Below, piece after piece: positions 1-5,247 of a DNA stretch of 5,247 nucleotides (its first letter is position 1; the number at the start of each line of letters is the position of its first letter). Source of the stretch: Hyphomicrobiales bacterium (GTDB taxonomy: Bacteria > Pseudomonadota > Alphaproteobacteria > Rhizobiales > Xanthobacteraceae). The position numbers and the translations under genes are program-made. The DNA is taken from contig JACQTM010000198.1 in NCBI GenBank assembly GCA_016210825.1, positions 1-5,247 on the forward strand. The letters are read 5' to 3'. The notes under the pieces were generated by a model. The model ran no database searches, had not been told where the DNA came from, and saw only the letters and a list, made by a program, of their open reading frames with translations.

Positions 1-1019
1 ACGACGCCTATCACAAGGCGCGCTCGCCGGTGTGGGCGAAGGTTAAGGCGCCGCTGCTTTCGGCGGCGAATTGGGGCGGGCAAGGTTTGCACCCGCGCGG
101 CAATTTCGAGGGCTTCGTGCGTGCGGCATCTAAACAAAAATGGCTGGAAGCCCACGGCATCGAGCACTGGACGCATTTCTATACCGATTACGGACGCGAG
201 ATCCAAAAACGCTTCTTCGATTTCTTCCTGCACGGCAAACAGAATGGCTGGGACACGCAGCCGCGCGTACGCCTGCAGGTTCGTCACATCGGTAAATTCG
301 TCGAGCGCGCGGAGGATGAATGGCCGCTTAAGCGTACCAAGTGGACAAAGCTCTATCTCGATCCCGCAGGCGGGATGCTGTCGCATAAGGCATTGTCAAA
401 AAAGGCCGCGCTGAACTTTGCCGCGCTTGGCGACGGAATGACGTTCATGACGCCGCCCCTTGAAAGCGAAACCGAAATTACCGGGCCAATTGCTGCCAAG
501 CTGTTCGCTTCCTCATCGACAAGCGACGCCGATTTTTTCCTAATCGTGCGCGCCTTCTCGCCGGACTTGAAGGAAGTTGTGTTCCAGGGCGCCATTGATC
601 CGCATACACCGATCGCGCAAGGCTGGCTGCGTGCATCCCATCGCAAGCTCGATAAGAAACTATCGACGCCTTATCGCCCCTATCACACCCACGATCAAAA
701 ACAGCCGCTTAAGCCAAAGCAGGTCGTCGAGCTCGACATCGAAATCTGGCCAACCTCGGTCGTTGTTCCCGCAGGTTTTCGCGTGGCACTCACCATCCGT
801 GGCAAGGATTACGAATATGGCGGCGCGAGCGGCGGCAAGCTGTCGAACTTCAAGAACGAGTTAAAAGGCTGCGGACCGTTTCTGCACGACGATCCGCTGG
901 ATCGGCCATCGGCGATTTTTGGGGGGACAACCACGCTGCATTTTGGCGGCGGCCGGCGGCCGTATCTGCTGTTGCCGATCATCCCACCCAAAACATCGAA
1001 ATCCGGACGCCGTAAATGA
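1..1019 (+). CDS. CocE/NonD family hydrolase (X-Pro dipeptidyl-peptidase/cocaine esterase type), 5'-truncated by the window edge
   Basis: The reading frame is open from base 3 to the TGA at 1017-1019, 338 codons, and has no natural start. A GTG at base 30 is internal, because the preceding codons (DAYHKARSP) already fit the family. The visible part covers the end of the alpha/beta-hydrolase domain (NWGGQGLHPRGN, nt 69-104; HGIEHWTHFY, nt 153-182; FFDFFLHGKQNGW, nt 213-251). After it come a linker rich in W/P/R and a C-terminal jelly-roll (PepX_C type) from about nt 345, with signatures ETEITGP, ASSSTSDADFF, GWLRASHRKLD and LDIEIWPTSVVVPAGFRV. Family members are serine hydrolases acting on esters, amides or acyl-peptide bonds. 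The nucleophile serine would lie upstream of the window. His at nt 165-167 is the likely catalytic histidine. Substrate unknown. The next gene overlaps by 4 bp, so the two are probably one transcript. The family call is firm, the reaction is not. Confidence 0.9.
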   Translation, partial: DAYHKARSPVWAKVKAPLLSAANWGGQGLHPRGNFEGFVRAASKQKWLEAHGIEHWTHFYTDYGREIQKRFFDFFLHGKQNGWDTQPRVRLQVRHIGKFVERAEDEWPLKRTKWTKLYLDPAGGMLSHKALSKKAALNFAALGDGMTFMTPPLESETEITGPIAAKLFASSSTSDADFFLIVRAFSPDLKEVVFQGAIDPHTPIAQGWLRASHRKLDKKLSTPYRPYHTHDQKQPLKPKQVVELDIEIWPTSVVVPAGFRVALTIRGKDYEYGGASGGKLSNFKNELKGCGPFLHDDPLDRPSAIFGGTTTLHFGGGRRPYLLLPIIPPKTSKSGRRK

Positions 1020-2248
1020 GCGCGCTTCGAGGCGGTCGTAACCGTCGGCGCGCGGTCATCATCGGTGGATCGATGTCGGGCCTATTCACCGCAGCGTTTC
1101 TGCGCCAGATCGGCTGGGACGCCGATGTGTATGAGCGTTCGACCGTCGAATTGGTCGGCCGCGGCGCTGGCATCACCGCGCATCCGGAATTGTTCGATGC
1201 GCTCGAACGCAGCGGCGCGGGCACGAAAGATCTTGGCGTCGAGGTCAAAAAACGGATCGCTATCGACCGAAAAGGTCGCGTTATCGGAGAAAAACCGTTG
1301 TGGCAGGTTCTTACATCTTGGGATCGACTGCAGCGCCTGCTGCGCGCAACAATCCCAAACGAAAACTACCATCTCGGCCACACCTTCGAGCGTGTCGATC
1401 TGGAGGACAGCGGCGTACGCGTGAAATTTGCCGAGGGACAGGTCGAGCACGCCGATATACTCGTCGGCGGCGACGGTATTCGTTCCGGCGTTCGTGCGTT
1501 CATTGCGCCCGACGTGCAACCGATCTACTCGGGTTATTACATCTGGCGCGGCGCGCCCAACGAAACCGATCTTGCGCCGCAGACGCTCGCAAGCATCTTT
1601 CCCCATTTCACTTTCTATCTGCCCGAACGCCAGCAGGTGATCGGTTATCCGATCGCGGGGTTGGATAACGATCTACGGCCCGGCCACCGGCGCTACAATT
1701 TCATTTGGTATCGCGTCGCAGATGCGCGAACGCTCAAGGAGATGTGCGTCGATGAAAACGGCCATCAGCACGAGCGGTCGGTGCCGCCGCCGTTGATCCG
1801 CAAGGATCTGATCGCCGTGATGCGCGCCGATGCCGAACAGGAATTGCCGCCGGCCTTTCTCGATGCGTTGAACAAAATCGAGCGGCCGTTTTTCACGCCA
1901 ATCTATGACTTCACGGCGCCGCGCATTGTCTTTGGCCGTGTGGCCATGATCGGCGACGCCGCCTCGAATGCACGGCCACATATGGGCTTTGGCGTCTCGA
2001 AGGCCGGCGGCGACGCGCATGCGCTGGCGCGGGCACTTGCCGCTTACGACGATATCGACACGGCCCTCGACGCATATAACGCCGAGCGCCAGCCGATCGG
2101 TGAGCGTATTGTGCTGCATGGCCGCAAACTCGGCACCCATCTCGGCGTCGATTTGAAGACCGACGCGGATCGCAGCATGTGGAAGCTGCTGCAGGACTAC
2201 CGCGCGATGATGGATTGGATCGCAGTACCCAATTTTCTGGTGACCTGA
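1016..2248 (+). CDS. FAD-dependent monooxygenase (class A flavoprotein aromatic hydroxylase, 2,6-dihydroxypyridine hydroxylase-like)
   Basis: This 410-residue protein has the three FAD-site motifs of single-component NAD(P)H-dependent hydroxylases. They are a nucleotide-binding turn IGGSMSGL (16-23) followed by an acid at the end of strand 2 (VYERS, 38-42), the DG motif ILVGGDGIRSGVR (148-160), and the GD motif RVAMIGDAASNARPHMGFG (308-326). Also typical are a WxRLQRxL stretch (102-109) and GYYIWRG (173-179). Length suits the group, with no extra C-terminal domain. Such enzymes insert one oxygen atom into an activated aromatic or heteroaromatic ring in the cytoplasm. The IGGSxSGL turn, with Ser for the middle Gly, recalls 2,6-dihydroxypyridine 3-hydroxylase, but this is recollection and the substrate stays open. 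ATG 1016 overlaps the upstream TGA (ATGA). The next in-frame ATG falls inside the FAD turn, so the start must be upstream of it. The Shine-Dalgarno is weak (GGA, 1005-1007), as expected for translational coupling. Confidence 0.92.
   Translation: MSALRGGRNRRRAVIIGGSMSGLFTAAFLRQIGWDADVYERSTVELVGRGAGITAHPELFDALERSGAGTKDLGVEVKKRIAIDRKGRVIGEKPLWQVLTSWDRLQRLLRATIPNENYHLGHTFERVDLEDSGVRVKFAEGQVEHADILVGGDGIRSGVRAFIAPDVQPIYSGYYIWRGAPNETDLAPQTLASIFPHFTFYLPERQQVIGYPIAGLDNDLRPGHRRYNFIWYRVADARTLKEMCVDENGHQHERSVPPPLIRKDLIAVMRADAEQELPPAFLDALNKIERPFFTPIYDFTAPRIVFGRVAMIGDAASNARPHMGFGVSKAGGDAHALARALAAYDDIDTALDAYNAERQPIGERIVLHGRKLGTHLGVDLKTDADRSMWKLLQDYRAMMDWIAVPNFLVT
2239..2243 (+). promoter_or_regulatory. Ribosome binding site of the LVIVD gene, inside the end of the monooxygenase gene
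   Basis: GGTGA lies 5 bases before ATG 2249, within the last codons of the upstream gene. It supports ATG 2249 over the next in-frame ATG (residue 14). The two genes abut with no spacer, so reinitiation by the terminating ribosome is also likely. Confidence 0.5.
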
Positions 2249-3511
2249 ATGAGCGGCGACCTCCCGAAGCCGGATTACGCACGCAACATGCGCCTGCTCG
2301 GCTATTCCGATCAGGGCGGGCGTCCCGACGGCGTGCAGATCATGGTGCAGAATGGCTTTGCCTATATCGGCCACATGTTCTCGAAAGGCTTCAGCATCGT
2401 GGACGTACGCGATCCGCGTAACCCGCGCGCGGCAAATTACGTCGCTGCCCCACCGGGCACTTGGAACATTCATCTCCAGGTGCATGACAACTTGCTGCTG
2501 GTCGTCAACGCCAAGGACATGTTCGCGGCCGCCGAGTTCGCCGACGAGCATGCCTATTATCGCGGACAAGTCGGAAAGGTTGTCGGCACAGCCGAGGCCA
2601 AACCGGGTGCTGGACGCGATTGGACCGCGGGCCTTGCGGTTTACGACATCTCGAAGCCGGAAGCACCGCGACGCATCGGTTTCATGGCAGTCGACGGCGG
2701 GGGCATCCATCGCATCTGGTTCACGGGTGGACGCTGGGCCTACGTCTCAGCCCTGCTCGACGGATTTACCGACTACATTTTCATGACTGTCGATATGTCC
2801 GATCCGGCGCGACCGCGCGAAGCCGGCCGCTATTGGCTGCCCGGAATGAATCAAGCCTCTGGCGAAAAACCGGATTGGCCGCAGTCACGCCGCTATGGCC
2901 TTCATCATGCGATCGTCAATGGCGATACCGCTTATGGCGCCTGGCGCGATGCCGGTCTCGTGATGATGGACGTAAAGGATCGCGGCCGCCCGATACTCAT
3001 CACCCATCGAAACTGGAGCCCGCCATTCGGCGGCGGTACGCATAATTGCCTGCCCCTGCCCGATCGCAATCTCCTAGTCGTTCTCGACGAGGCGGTGCTT
3101 GACCATCAGGAAGATGGATTAAAGCACATCTGGGTGTTCGACATTCGCAAACCGGCAAACCCAATCAGCATCTCGACATTTCCCGTACCAATGGAAGCCG
3201 ACTATGTCGCAAAAGGCGGACATTTCGGACCGCACAACATTCACGAGAACAGGCCAGGGAGCTTCGTTAGTTCCGAGCTGATCTTCGCAACGTACCAGAA
3301 CGCGGGCGTGCGTATTTTCGATATTCGTAATCCGTATCGGCCGCTGGAAGTTGGCGCACTCGTGCCGCCGGCTCCGCGGCGCCTGGTCGATCACCGTCCC
3401 AACCGCCCTTGCGTCGTTCAGTCCACGGACGTTTTCGTTGACCGTAGCGGCATCCTCTACTGCACGGACTACAATGCCGGGCTTTACATTATGGAATACA
3501 ATGGCCGATGA
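2249..3511 (+). CDS. LVIVD-repeat beta-propeller protein of unknown function, possible metalloenzyme
   Basis: This 420-residue protein has no signal peptide or membrane segment, so it is probably cytoplasmic. It carries repeated LVIVD-type units, roughly [hydrophobic]-D-[IVM]-x-x-P-x-x-P-x-x-x-G: FSIVDVRDPRNP (48-59), LAVYDISKPEAP (129-140), FMTVDMSDPARP (178-189), LVMMDVKDRGRP (237-248), IWVFDIRKPANP (294-305), VRIFDIRNPYRP (354-365), and a terminal LYIMEY (412-417). Seven units can be laid out, consistent with a seven-bladed propeller. Blades 2 to 6 each open with a histidine at the same place: H75, H154, H220, H265, H329. In propellers that position faces the central channel, and such histidines bind metal in carotenoid oxygenases. 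No catalytic role is established for LVIVD proteins to my knowledge. The gene begins on the base after the monooxygenase stop, so it is co-translated with the catabolic enzymes and may act on the same pathway. The fold call is good; the function is unknown. Confidence 0.85.
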   Translation: MSGDLPKPDYARNMRLLGYSDQGGRPDGVQIMVQNGFAYIGHMFSKGFSIVDVRDPRNPRAANYVAAPPGTWNIHLQVHDNLLLVVNAKDMFAAAEFADEHAYYRGQVGKVVGTAEAKPGAGRDWTAGLAVYDISKPEAPRRIGFMAVDGGGIHRIWFTGGRWAYVSALLDGFTDYIFMTVDMSDPARPREAGRYWLPGMNQASGEKPDWPQSRRYGLHHAIVNGDTAYGAWRDAGLVMMDVKDRGRPILITHRNWSPPFGGGTHNCLPLPDRNLLVVLDEAVLDHQEDGLKHIWVFDIRKPANPISISTFPVPMEADYVAKGGHFGPHNIHENRPGSFVSSELIFATYQNAGVRIFDIRNPYRPLEVGALVPPAPRRLVDHRPNRPCVVQSTDVFVDRSGILYCTDYNAGLYIMEYNGR

Positions 3512-3524
3512 TGGCTAACTGTGG

Positions 3525-3556
3525 GGTGGCAATAGTCGCCGCCAAAGCGGAGCTTT
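3525..3556 (+). terminator. Two adjacent small hairpins after the propeller gene; possible weak terminator or mRNA processing element
   Basis: GGTGGC (3525-3530) can pair with GCCGCC (3538-3543) across a 7-base loop, with one G-U pair. Immediately after it, AAAGC (3544-3548) pairs perfectly with GCTTT (3552-3556) around GGA. The structures begin 13 bases after the stop of the propeller gene. There is no proper U-run behind them, only TTT, so intrinsic termination would be inefficient. A 3'-end stabilising or processing role is as likely. Confidence 0.25.
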
Positions 3557-3582
3557 CCAGTCAGCGTGGTCAATAGATGCGC

Positions 3583-3598
3583 TGGCACGGTGGTTCAT
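3583..3598 (+). promoter_or_regulatory. Candidate sigma-54-type promoter with imperfect -12 element
   Basis: TGGCACG (3583-3589) matches the -24 half of the sigma-54 consensus (TGGCACG-N4-TTGCW) completely. At the right distance follows TTCAT (3594-3598), which keeps TT and the final T but lacks the near-invariant GC of the -12 half. Transcription from it would start near 3610, leaving a leader that includes the Shine-Dalgarno of the binding-protein gene. The missing GC makes this doubtful. Confidence 0.25.
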
Positions 3599-3627
3599 AT
3601 CGTGAAACGGCTGAACAAAAGGCCGAC

Positions 3628-3634
3628 AGGGAGG
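3628..3634 (+). promoter_or_regulatory. Strong ribosome binding site of the substrate-binding protein gene
   Basis: AGGGAGG lies 7 bases before ATG 3642. It is the best Shine-Dalgarno in the window and fixes the start just before the Tat signal. The permease gene that follows has only a poor one, which fits the usual excess of binding protein over permease. Confidence 0.8.
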
Positions 3635-3641
3635 AAATCAC

Positions 3642-3731
3642 ATGTCTCGAAAGCTAAATCGCCGCACCTTCTTGGCTGGGACTGCCGCGGGTGCCGCGGC
3701 GGCGACATTCCCGTATGCCCCGGCCATTGCG
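3642..3731 (+). other. Tat signal peptide of the substrate-binding protein
   Basis: Residues 1-30 hold a short basic n-region with RRTFL, an alanine/glycine h-region (12-22) and an AxA site ending at A30; cleavage after A32 is an alternative. The motif departs from the ideal S/T-R-R-x-F-L-K at the first and last positions (N and A). Confidence 0.75.
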
Positions 3732-4895
3732 CAGGCCGCGCCATTCAAGATCGGCCTGCTCACGGTCAAGACCGGTCCGCTCGCGCAAGGCGGAATCCAG
3801 ATGGAGCAGGGTATCGTCACCTTTCTAAAGCAAAAGAATTATACGTTCGGCGGCCGTAAGATCGAATTGATTTCGGCGGACACGGGCGGAAATCCAGCCG
3901 GCACCAAAACCAAAGCGCAAGAGGTGATCGAGCGCGACAAGGTGAACGTCATCCTTGGACCGCTCGCCGCATTCGAATTGCTTGCTATTACCGATTACGT
4001 GCGCGACCAGCAAACGCCGCTGATCAGTCTCGCTGCTGCGGAAGACGTTACGCAGCGCAAGGCTAATCCCTTCGTCATCCGTCCGTCGGCGACTTCGGCG
4101 CAATGTTGTCACGTCATGGGCGACTATGCCGTAAAGGATCTCAAGTTCAAGCGCGCGATTACAATCTCCGAGGACTTCGCCTTCGGTTACGAACAGATGG
4201 CCGGTTTCCAGCGTGTGTTCGAGGACAACGGTGGAAAGGTGATCAAGAAACTATGGCCGCCGCTGGTTACGCCTGACTACACGCCTTATATCGCGCAAAT
4301 TGCCAACGCCGATTGCGTATTCAACGGCTTTGCCGGTTCGAACCCACTGAAATTCCAGCGCGCTTATGCGGATCTTGGCGTGAAAGCAAAAATCCCGCTG
4401 CTCGCCGGCTGGACGGCAATGGACGATGCGCTTCTGCGCGTGCAGGGCGATGAGGCGGTCGGCGTGATTTCCGCGGCATATTACTCGGCGGAATTCGATT
4501 CACCGAGCAACAAGCGATTCGTTGCGGACATGCAGAAGGAATACAACGTCCTGCCGGGTGGATATTCGGCGGGAATGTATGTTGCGGGTCAGTGCGTCGA
4601 AGCTGCAATGCAAAAGCTCGGCGGCAAGGCCGACGATCGCAAAGCCTTGGCGGAAGCGCTGCATGGCGTTTCGTTAACCGACACACCGCGCGGCGCCTTC
4701 ACCTTCGATCGCTTTGGCAACGTGATCGGGACGGTGTTCATCCGCAAATGCGAGAAGAAGAACGGCAAGCTCGTTAACACCGTTATCAAGACCTATCCGA
4801 AAGTAAGCCAGTTCTGGACCTACGACGAGAAGGCCTTCCTGGCGAACCCCGTCTACGCGCGCGACTACCCGCCGGCGAAGAATTTGGAGCAGTAG
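3642..4895 (+). CDS. Periplasmic substrate-binding protein of a branched-chain amino acid-type (HAAT/LivJ-like) ABC importer, Tat-exported
   Basis: This 417-residue protein starts with a twin-arginine signal, NRRTFLAG (6-13), then an alanine-rich h-region and a cleavage site near AIAQA (28-32). The mature part is a type I periplasmic binding protein (Peripla_BP_6): FKIGLLTVKTGPLAQGG (35-51) as first strand and loop, SADTGGNPAGTKTKAQEVI (78-96), VNVILGPLAAFE (101-112), PLISLAAAEDVT (126-137), ISEDFAFGYEQMAGFQ (175-190), and GYSAGMYVAGQCVEAAM (307-323) as a late helix. It should bind a solute in the periplasm and deliver it to the LivH-like permease encoded 43 bases downstream. Aligned by eye with LivJ, the hydroxyl residues that hold the amino acid backbone fall on alanines (about A109/A110 and A133). 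Many relatives bind aromatic acids or other carboxylates, so the ligand need not be an amino acid. Five cysteines occur in the mature chain, including an adjacent pair C155-C156. The family call is firm; the ligand is unknown. Confidence 0.92.
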   Translation: MSRKLNRRTFLAGTAAGAAAATFPYAPAIAQAAPFKIGLLTVKTGPLAQGGIQMEQGIVTFLKQKNYTFGGRKIELISADTGGNPAGTKTKAQEVIERDKVNVILGPLAAFELLAITDYVRDQQTPLISLAAAEDVTQRKANPFVIRPSATSAQCCHVMGDYAVKDLKFKRAITISEDFAFGYEQMAGFQRVFEDNGGKVIKKLWPPLVTPDYTPYIAQIANADCVFNGFAGSNPLKFQRAYADLGVKAKIPLLAGWTAMDDALLRVQGDEAVGVISAAYYSAEFDSPSNKRFVADMQKEYNVLPGGYSAGMYVAGQCVEAAMQKLGGKADDRKALAEALHGVSLTDTPRGAFTFDRFGNVIGTVFIRKCEKKNGKLVNTVIKTYPKVSQFWTYDEKAFLANPVYARDYPPAKNLEQ

Positions 4896-4938
4896 ACGCC
4901 GTCCGGTTTACTTTGATTGGCGCGCATAGGCCGCGGAC
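4896..4938. other. 43-bp spacer between binding-protein and permease genes
   Basis: No convincing hairpin or promoter is visible here. The only Shine-Dalgarno-like bases are TAGG (4927-4930), 8 bases before the permease start. The spacing suits co-transcription of the two transporter genes. Confidence 0.5.
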
Positions 4939-5247
4939 ATGAGCCTTTGGCTAATTCTAGCAGTGAACAGCATTGCCCTTGGTGGCTTGCTGTTCCTGCT
5001 ATCCGCGGGATTTTCGCTGATCTTCGGATTGATGCGCATCCCCAACTTGGCGCACGGCTCCTTCTTCATGCTGGGAGCCTATCTCGGTGTATCCATACTC
5101 GCGCGGGGATGGAATTTTTGGATCGCGGCGCTGGGCAGCGCCGCGATTCTCGCTTTTCTCGGCGGACTGATGGAGCGCTTCCTGCTGCGCCGGCTTGCCG
5201 GCGAGCCGCTGCCGCAGGTGCTGGTCACCCTCGGCCTGGCATTCATC
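4939..5247 (+). CDS. LivH-like inner-membrane permease of a branched-chain amino acid-type ABC importer, 3'-truncated by the window edge
   Basis: The first 103 codons are visible, and the frame is still open at the right edge; LivH proteins are usually near 290 residues. The start is well fixed, because an in-frame TAG (4927-4929) lies four codons before ATG 4939. The sequence is strongly hydrophobic, with membrane segments at about 5-31, 38-57 and 60-78. The family hallmark is RIPNLAHGSFFMLGAYLG (33-50), followed by the basic segment MERFLLRRLAGEPLP (78-92) and VLVTLGLAFI at the edge. Such proteins form half of the membrane channel with a LivM-type partner, powered by two ATPase subunits, and take the solute from the binding protein encoded just upstream. 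Those partner genes would be expected to the right of the window. Its Shine-Dalgarno is poor, suggesting lower expression than the binding protein. LivH versus other HAAT permease names cannot be separated further here. Confidence 0.92.
   Translation, partial: MSLWLILAVNSIALGGLLFLLSAGFSLIFGLMRIPNLAHGSFFMLGAYLGVSILARGWNFWIAALGSAAILAFLGGLMERFLLRRLAGEPLPQVLVTLGLAFI

Larger units (their letters stand above)
3512..3641. other. 130-bp intergenic region separating the enzyme genes from the transporter genes
   Basis: This is the only sizeable non-coding gap. It holds two small adjacent hairpins (3525-3556), a sigma-54-like element (3583-3598) and a strong Shine-Dalgarno (3628-3634). A loose sigma-70-like pair, TTTACA (3483-3488) and GATGAT (3507-3512) with an 18-base spacer, starts inside the end of the propeller gene and is a weak alternative promoter. 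The gap suggests the transporter genes can be expressed separately from, or more strongly than, the enzyme genes. Confidence 0.5.

Noticed and set aside
916..926. T5-G6 homopolymer run inside the hydrolase gene, considered as a slippage or phase-variation site
   Set aside because: The frame is intact through it and the encoded residues (IFGGT) fit the protein; a single short run near the 3' end is weak evidence for phase variation.
944..962. GC-rich GGC/GGCCGG-repeat stretch near the end of the hydrolase gene
   Set aside because: It lies within coding sequence for a Gly/Arg-rich tail and has no following U-run, so it is not supported as a terminator.
1673..2710. A 345-codon open frame on the minus strand lying across the monooxygenase and propeller genes
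   Set aside because: It is fully antisense to two well-supported genes, spans their junction, shows no recognisable domain, and is the kind of shadow frame common in GC-rich coding DNA.
3508..3576. A 22-codon mini-frame starting in an ATGA overlap with the propeller stop
   Set aside because: It has no Shine-Dalgarno, no recognisable sequence and runs through the hairpins; a leader peptide cannot be argued from composition alone.
3592..3606. Short inverted repeat TTCA-TATCG-TGAA considered as an operator
   Set aside because: Four-base arms are too short to separate from chance and match no operator I can name.
3566..3859. A + strand open frame overlapping the start of the binding-protein gene in another frame
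   Set aside because: It overlaps a gene with a strong ribosome binding site and clear signal peptide, and its own translation has no recognisable features.

Overview
The window is bacterial, moderately GC-rich and densely coding on the + strand only. It looks like chromosomal DNA of an alphaproteobacterium, probably Hyphomicrobiales (Bradyrhizobium/Xanthobacteraceae-like). That placement rests on gene style: a Tat-type signal on a branched-chain-type binding protein, LivH-type transport genes beside catabolic enzymes, and tight gene packing. It is an impression from protein families, not a measured phylogeny.

Layout: (1) 1-1019, the 3' part of a CocE/NonD-type serine hydrolase gene whose 5' end lies outside the window; (2) 1016-2248, a flavin-dependent aromatic-type monooxygenase, overlapping gene 1 by 4 bp (ATGA); (3) 2249-3511, an LVIVD-repeat beta-propeller protein starting on the base after the stop of gene 2; (4) 3512-3641, a 130-bp intergenic stretch with two small hairpins, a sigma-54-like promoter candidate and a strong ribosome binding site; (5) 3642-4895, a Tat-exported periplasmic substrate-binding protein of the branched-chain amino acid ABC type; (6) 4939-5247, the 5' part of a LivH-like permease gene running off the right edge. 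No RNA genes, insertion sequences, CRISPR arrays or long repeats were seen.

Interpretation (inference): genes 1-3 form a translationally coupled enzyme module (ester/amide hydrolysis, flavin hydroxylation, and a propeller protein of unknown activity). It sits upstream of a high-affinity importer whose remaining subunits (LivM, LivG, LivF types) probably lie to the right. Together they resemble a catabolic cluster for an unidentified organic compound, possibly an aromatic or heteroaromatic ester or amide. By eye, the binding protein has alanines where LivJ uses hydroxyl side chains to hold amino acids, which points away from an amino acid ligand. The most interesting item is the propeller protein: five consecutive blades carry a histidine at the equivalent start of the first strand, which suggests a metal-binding central channel and therefore an enzyme rather than a scaffold.
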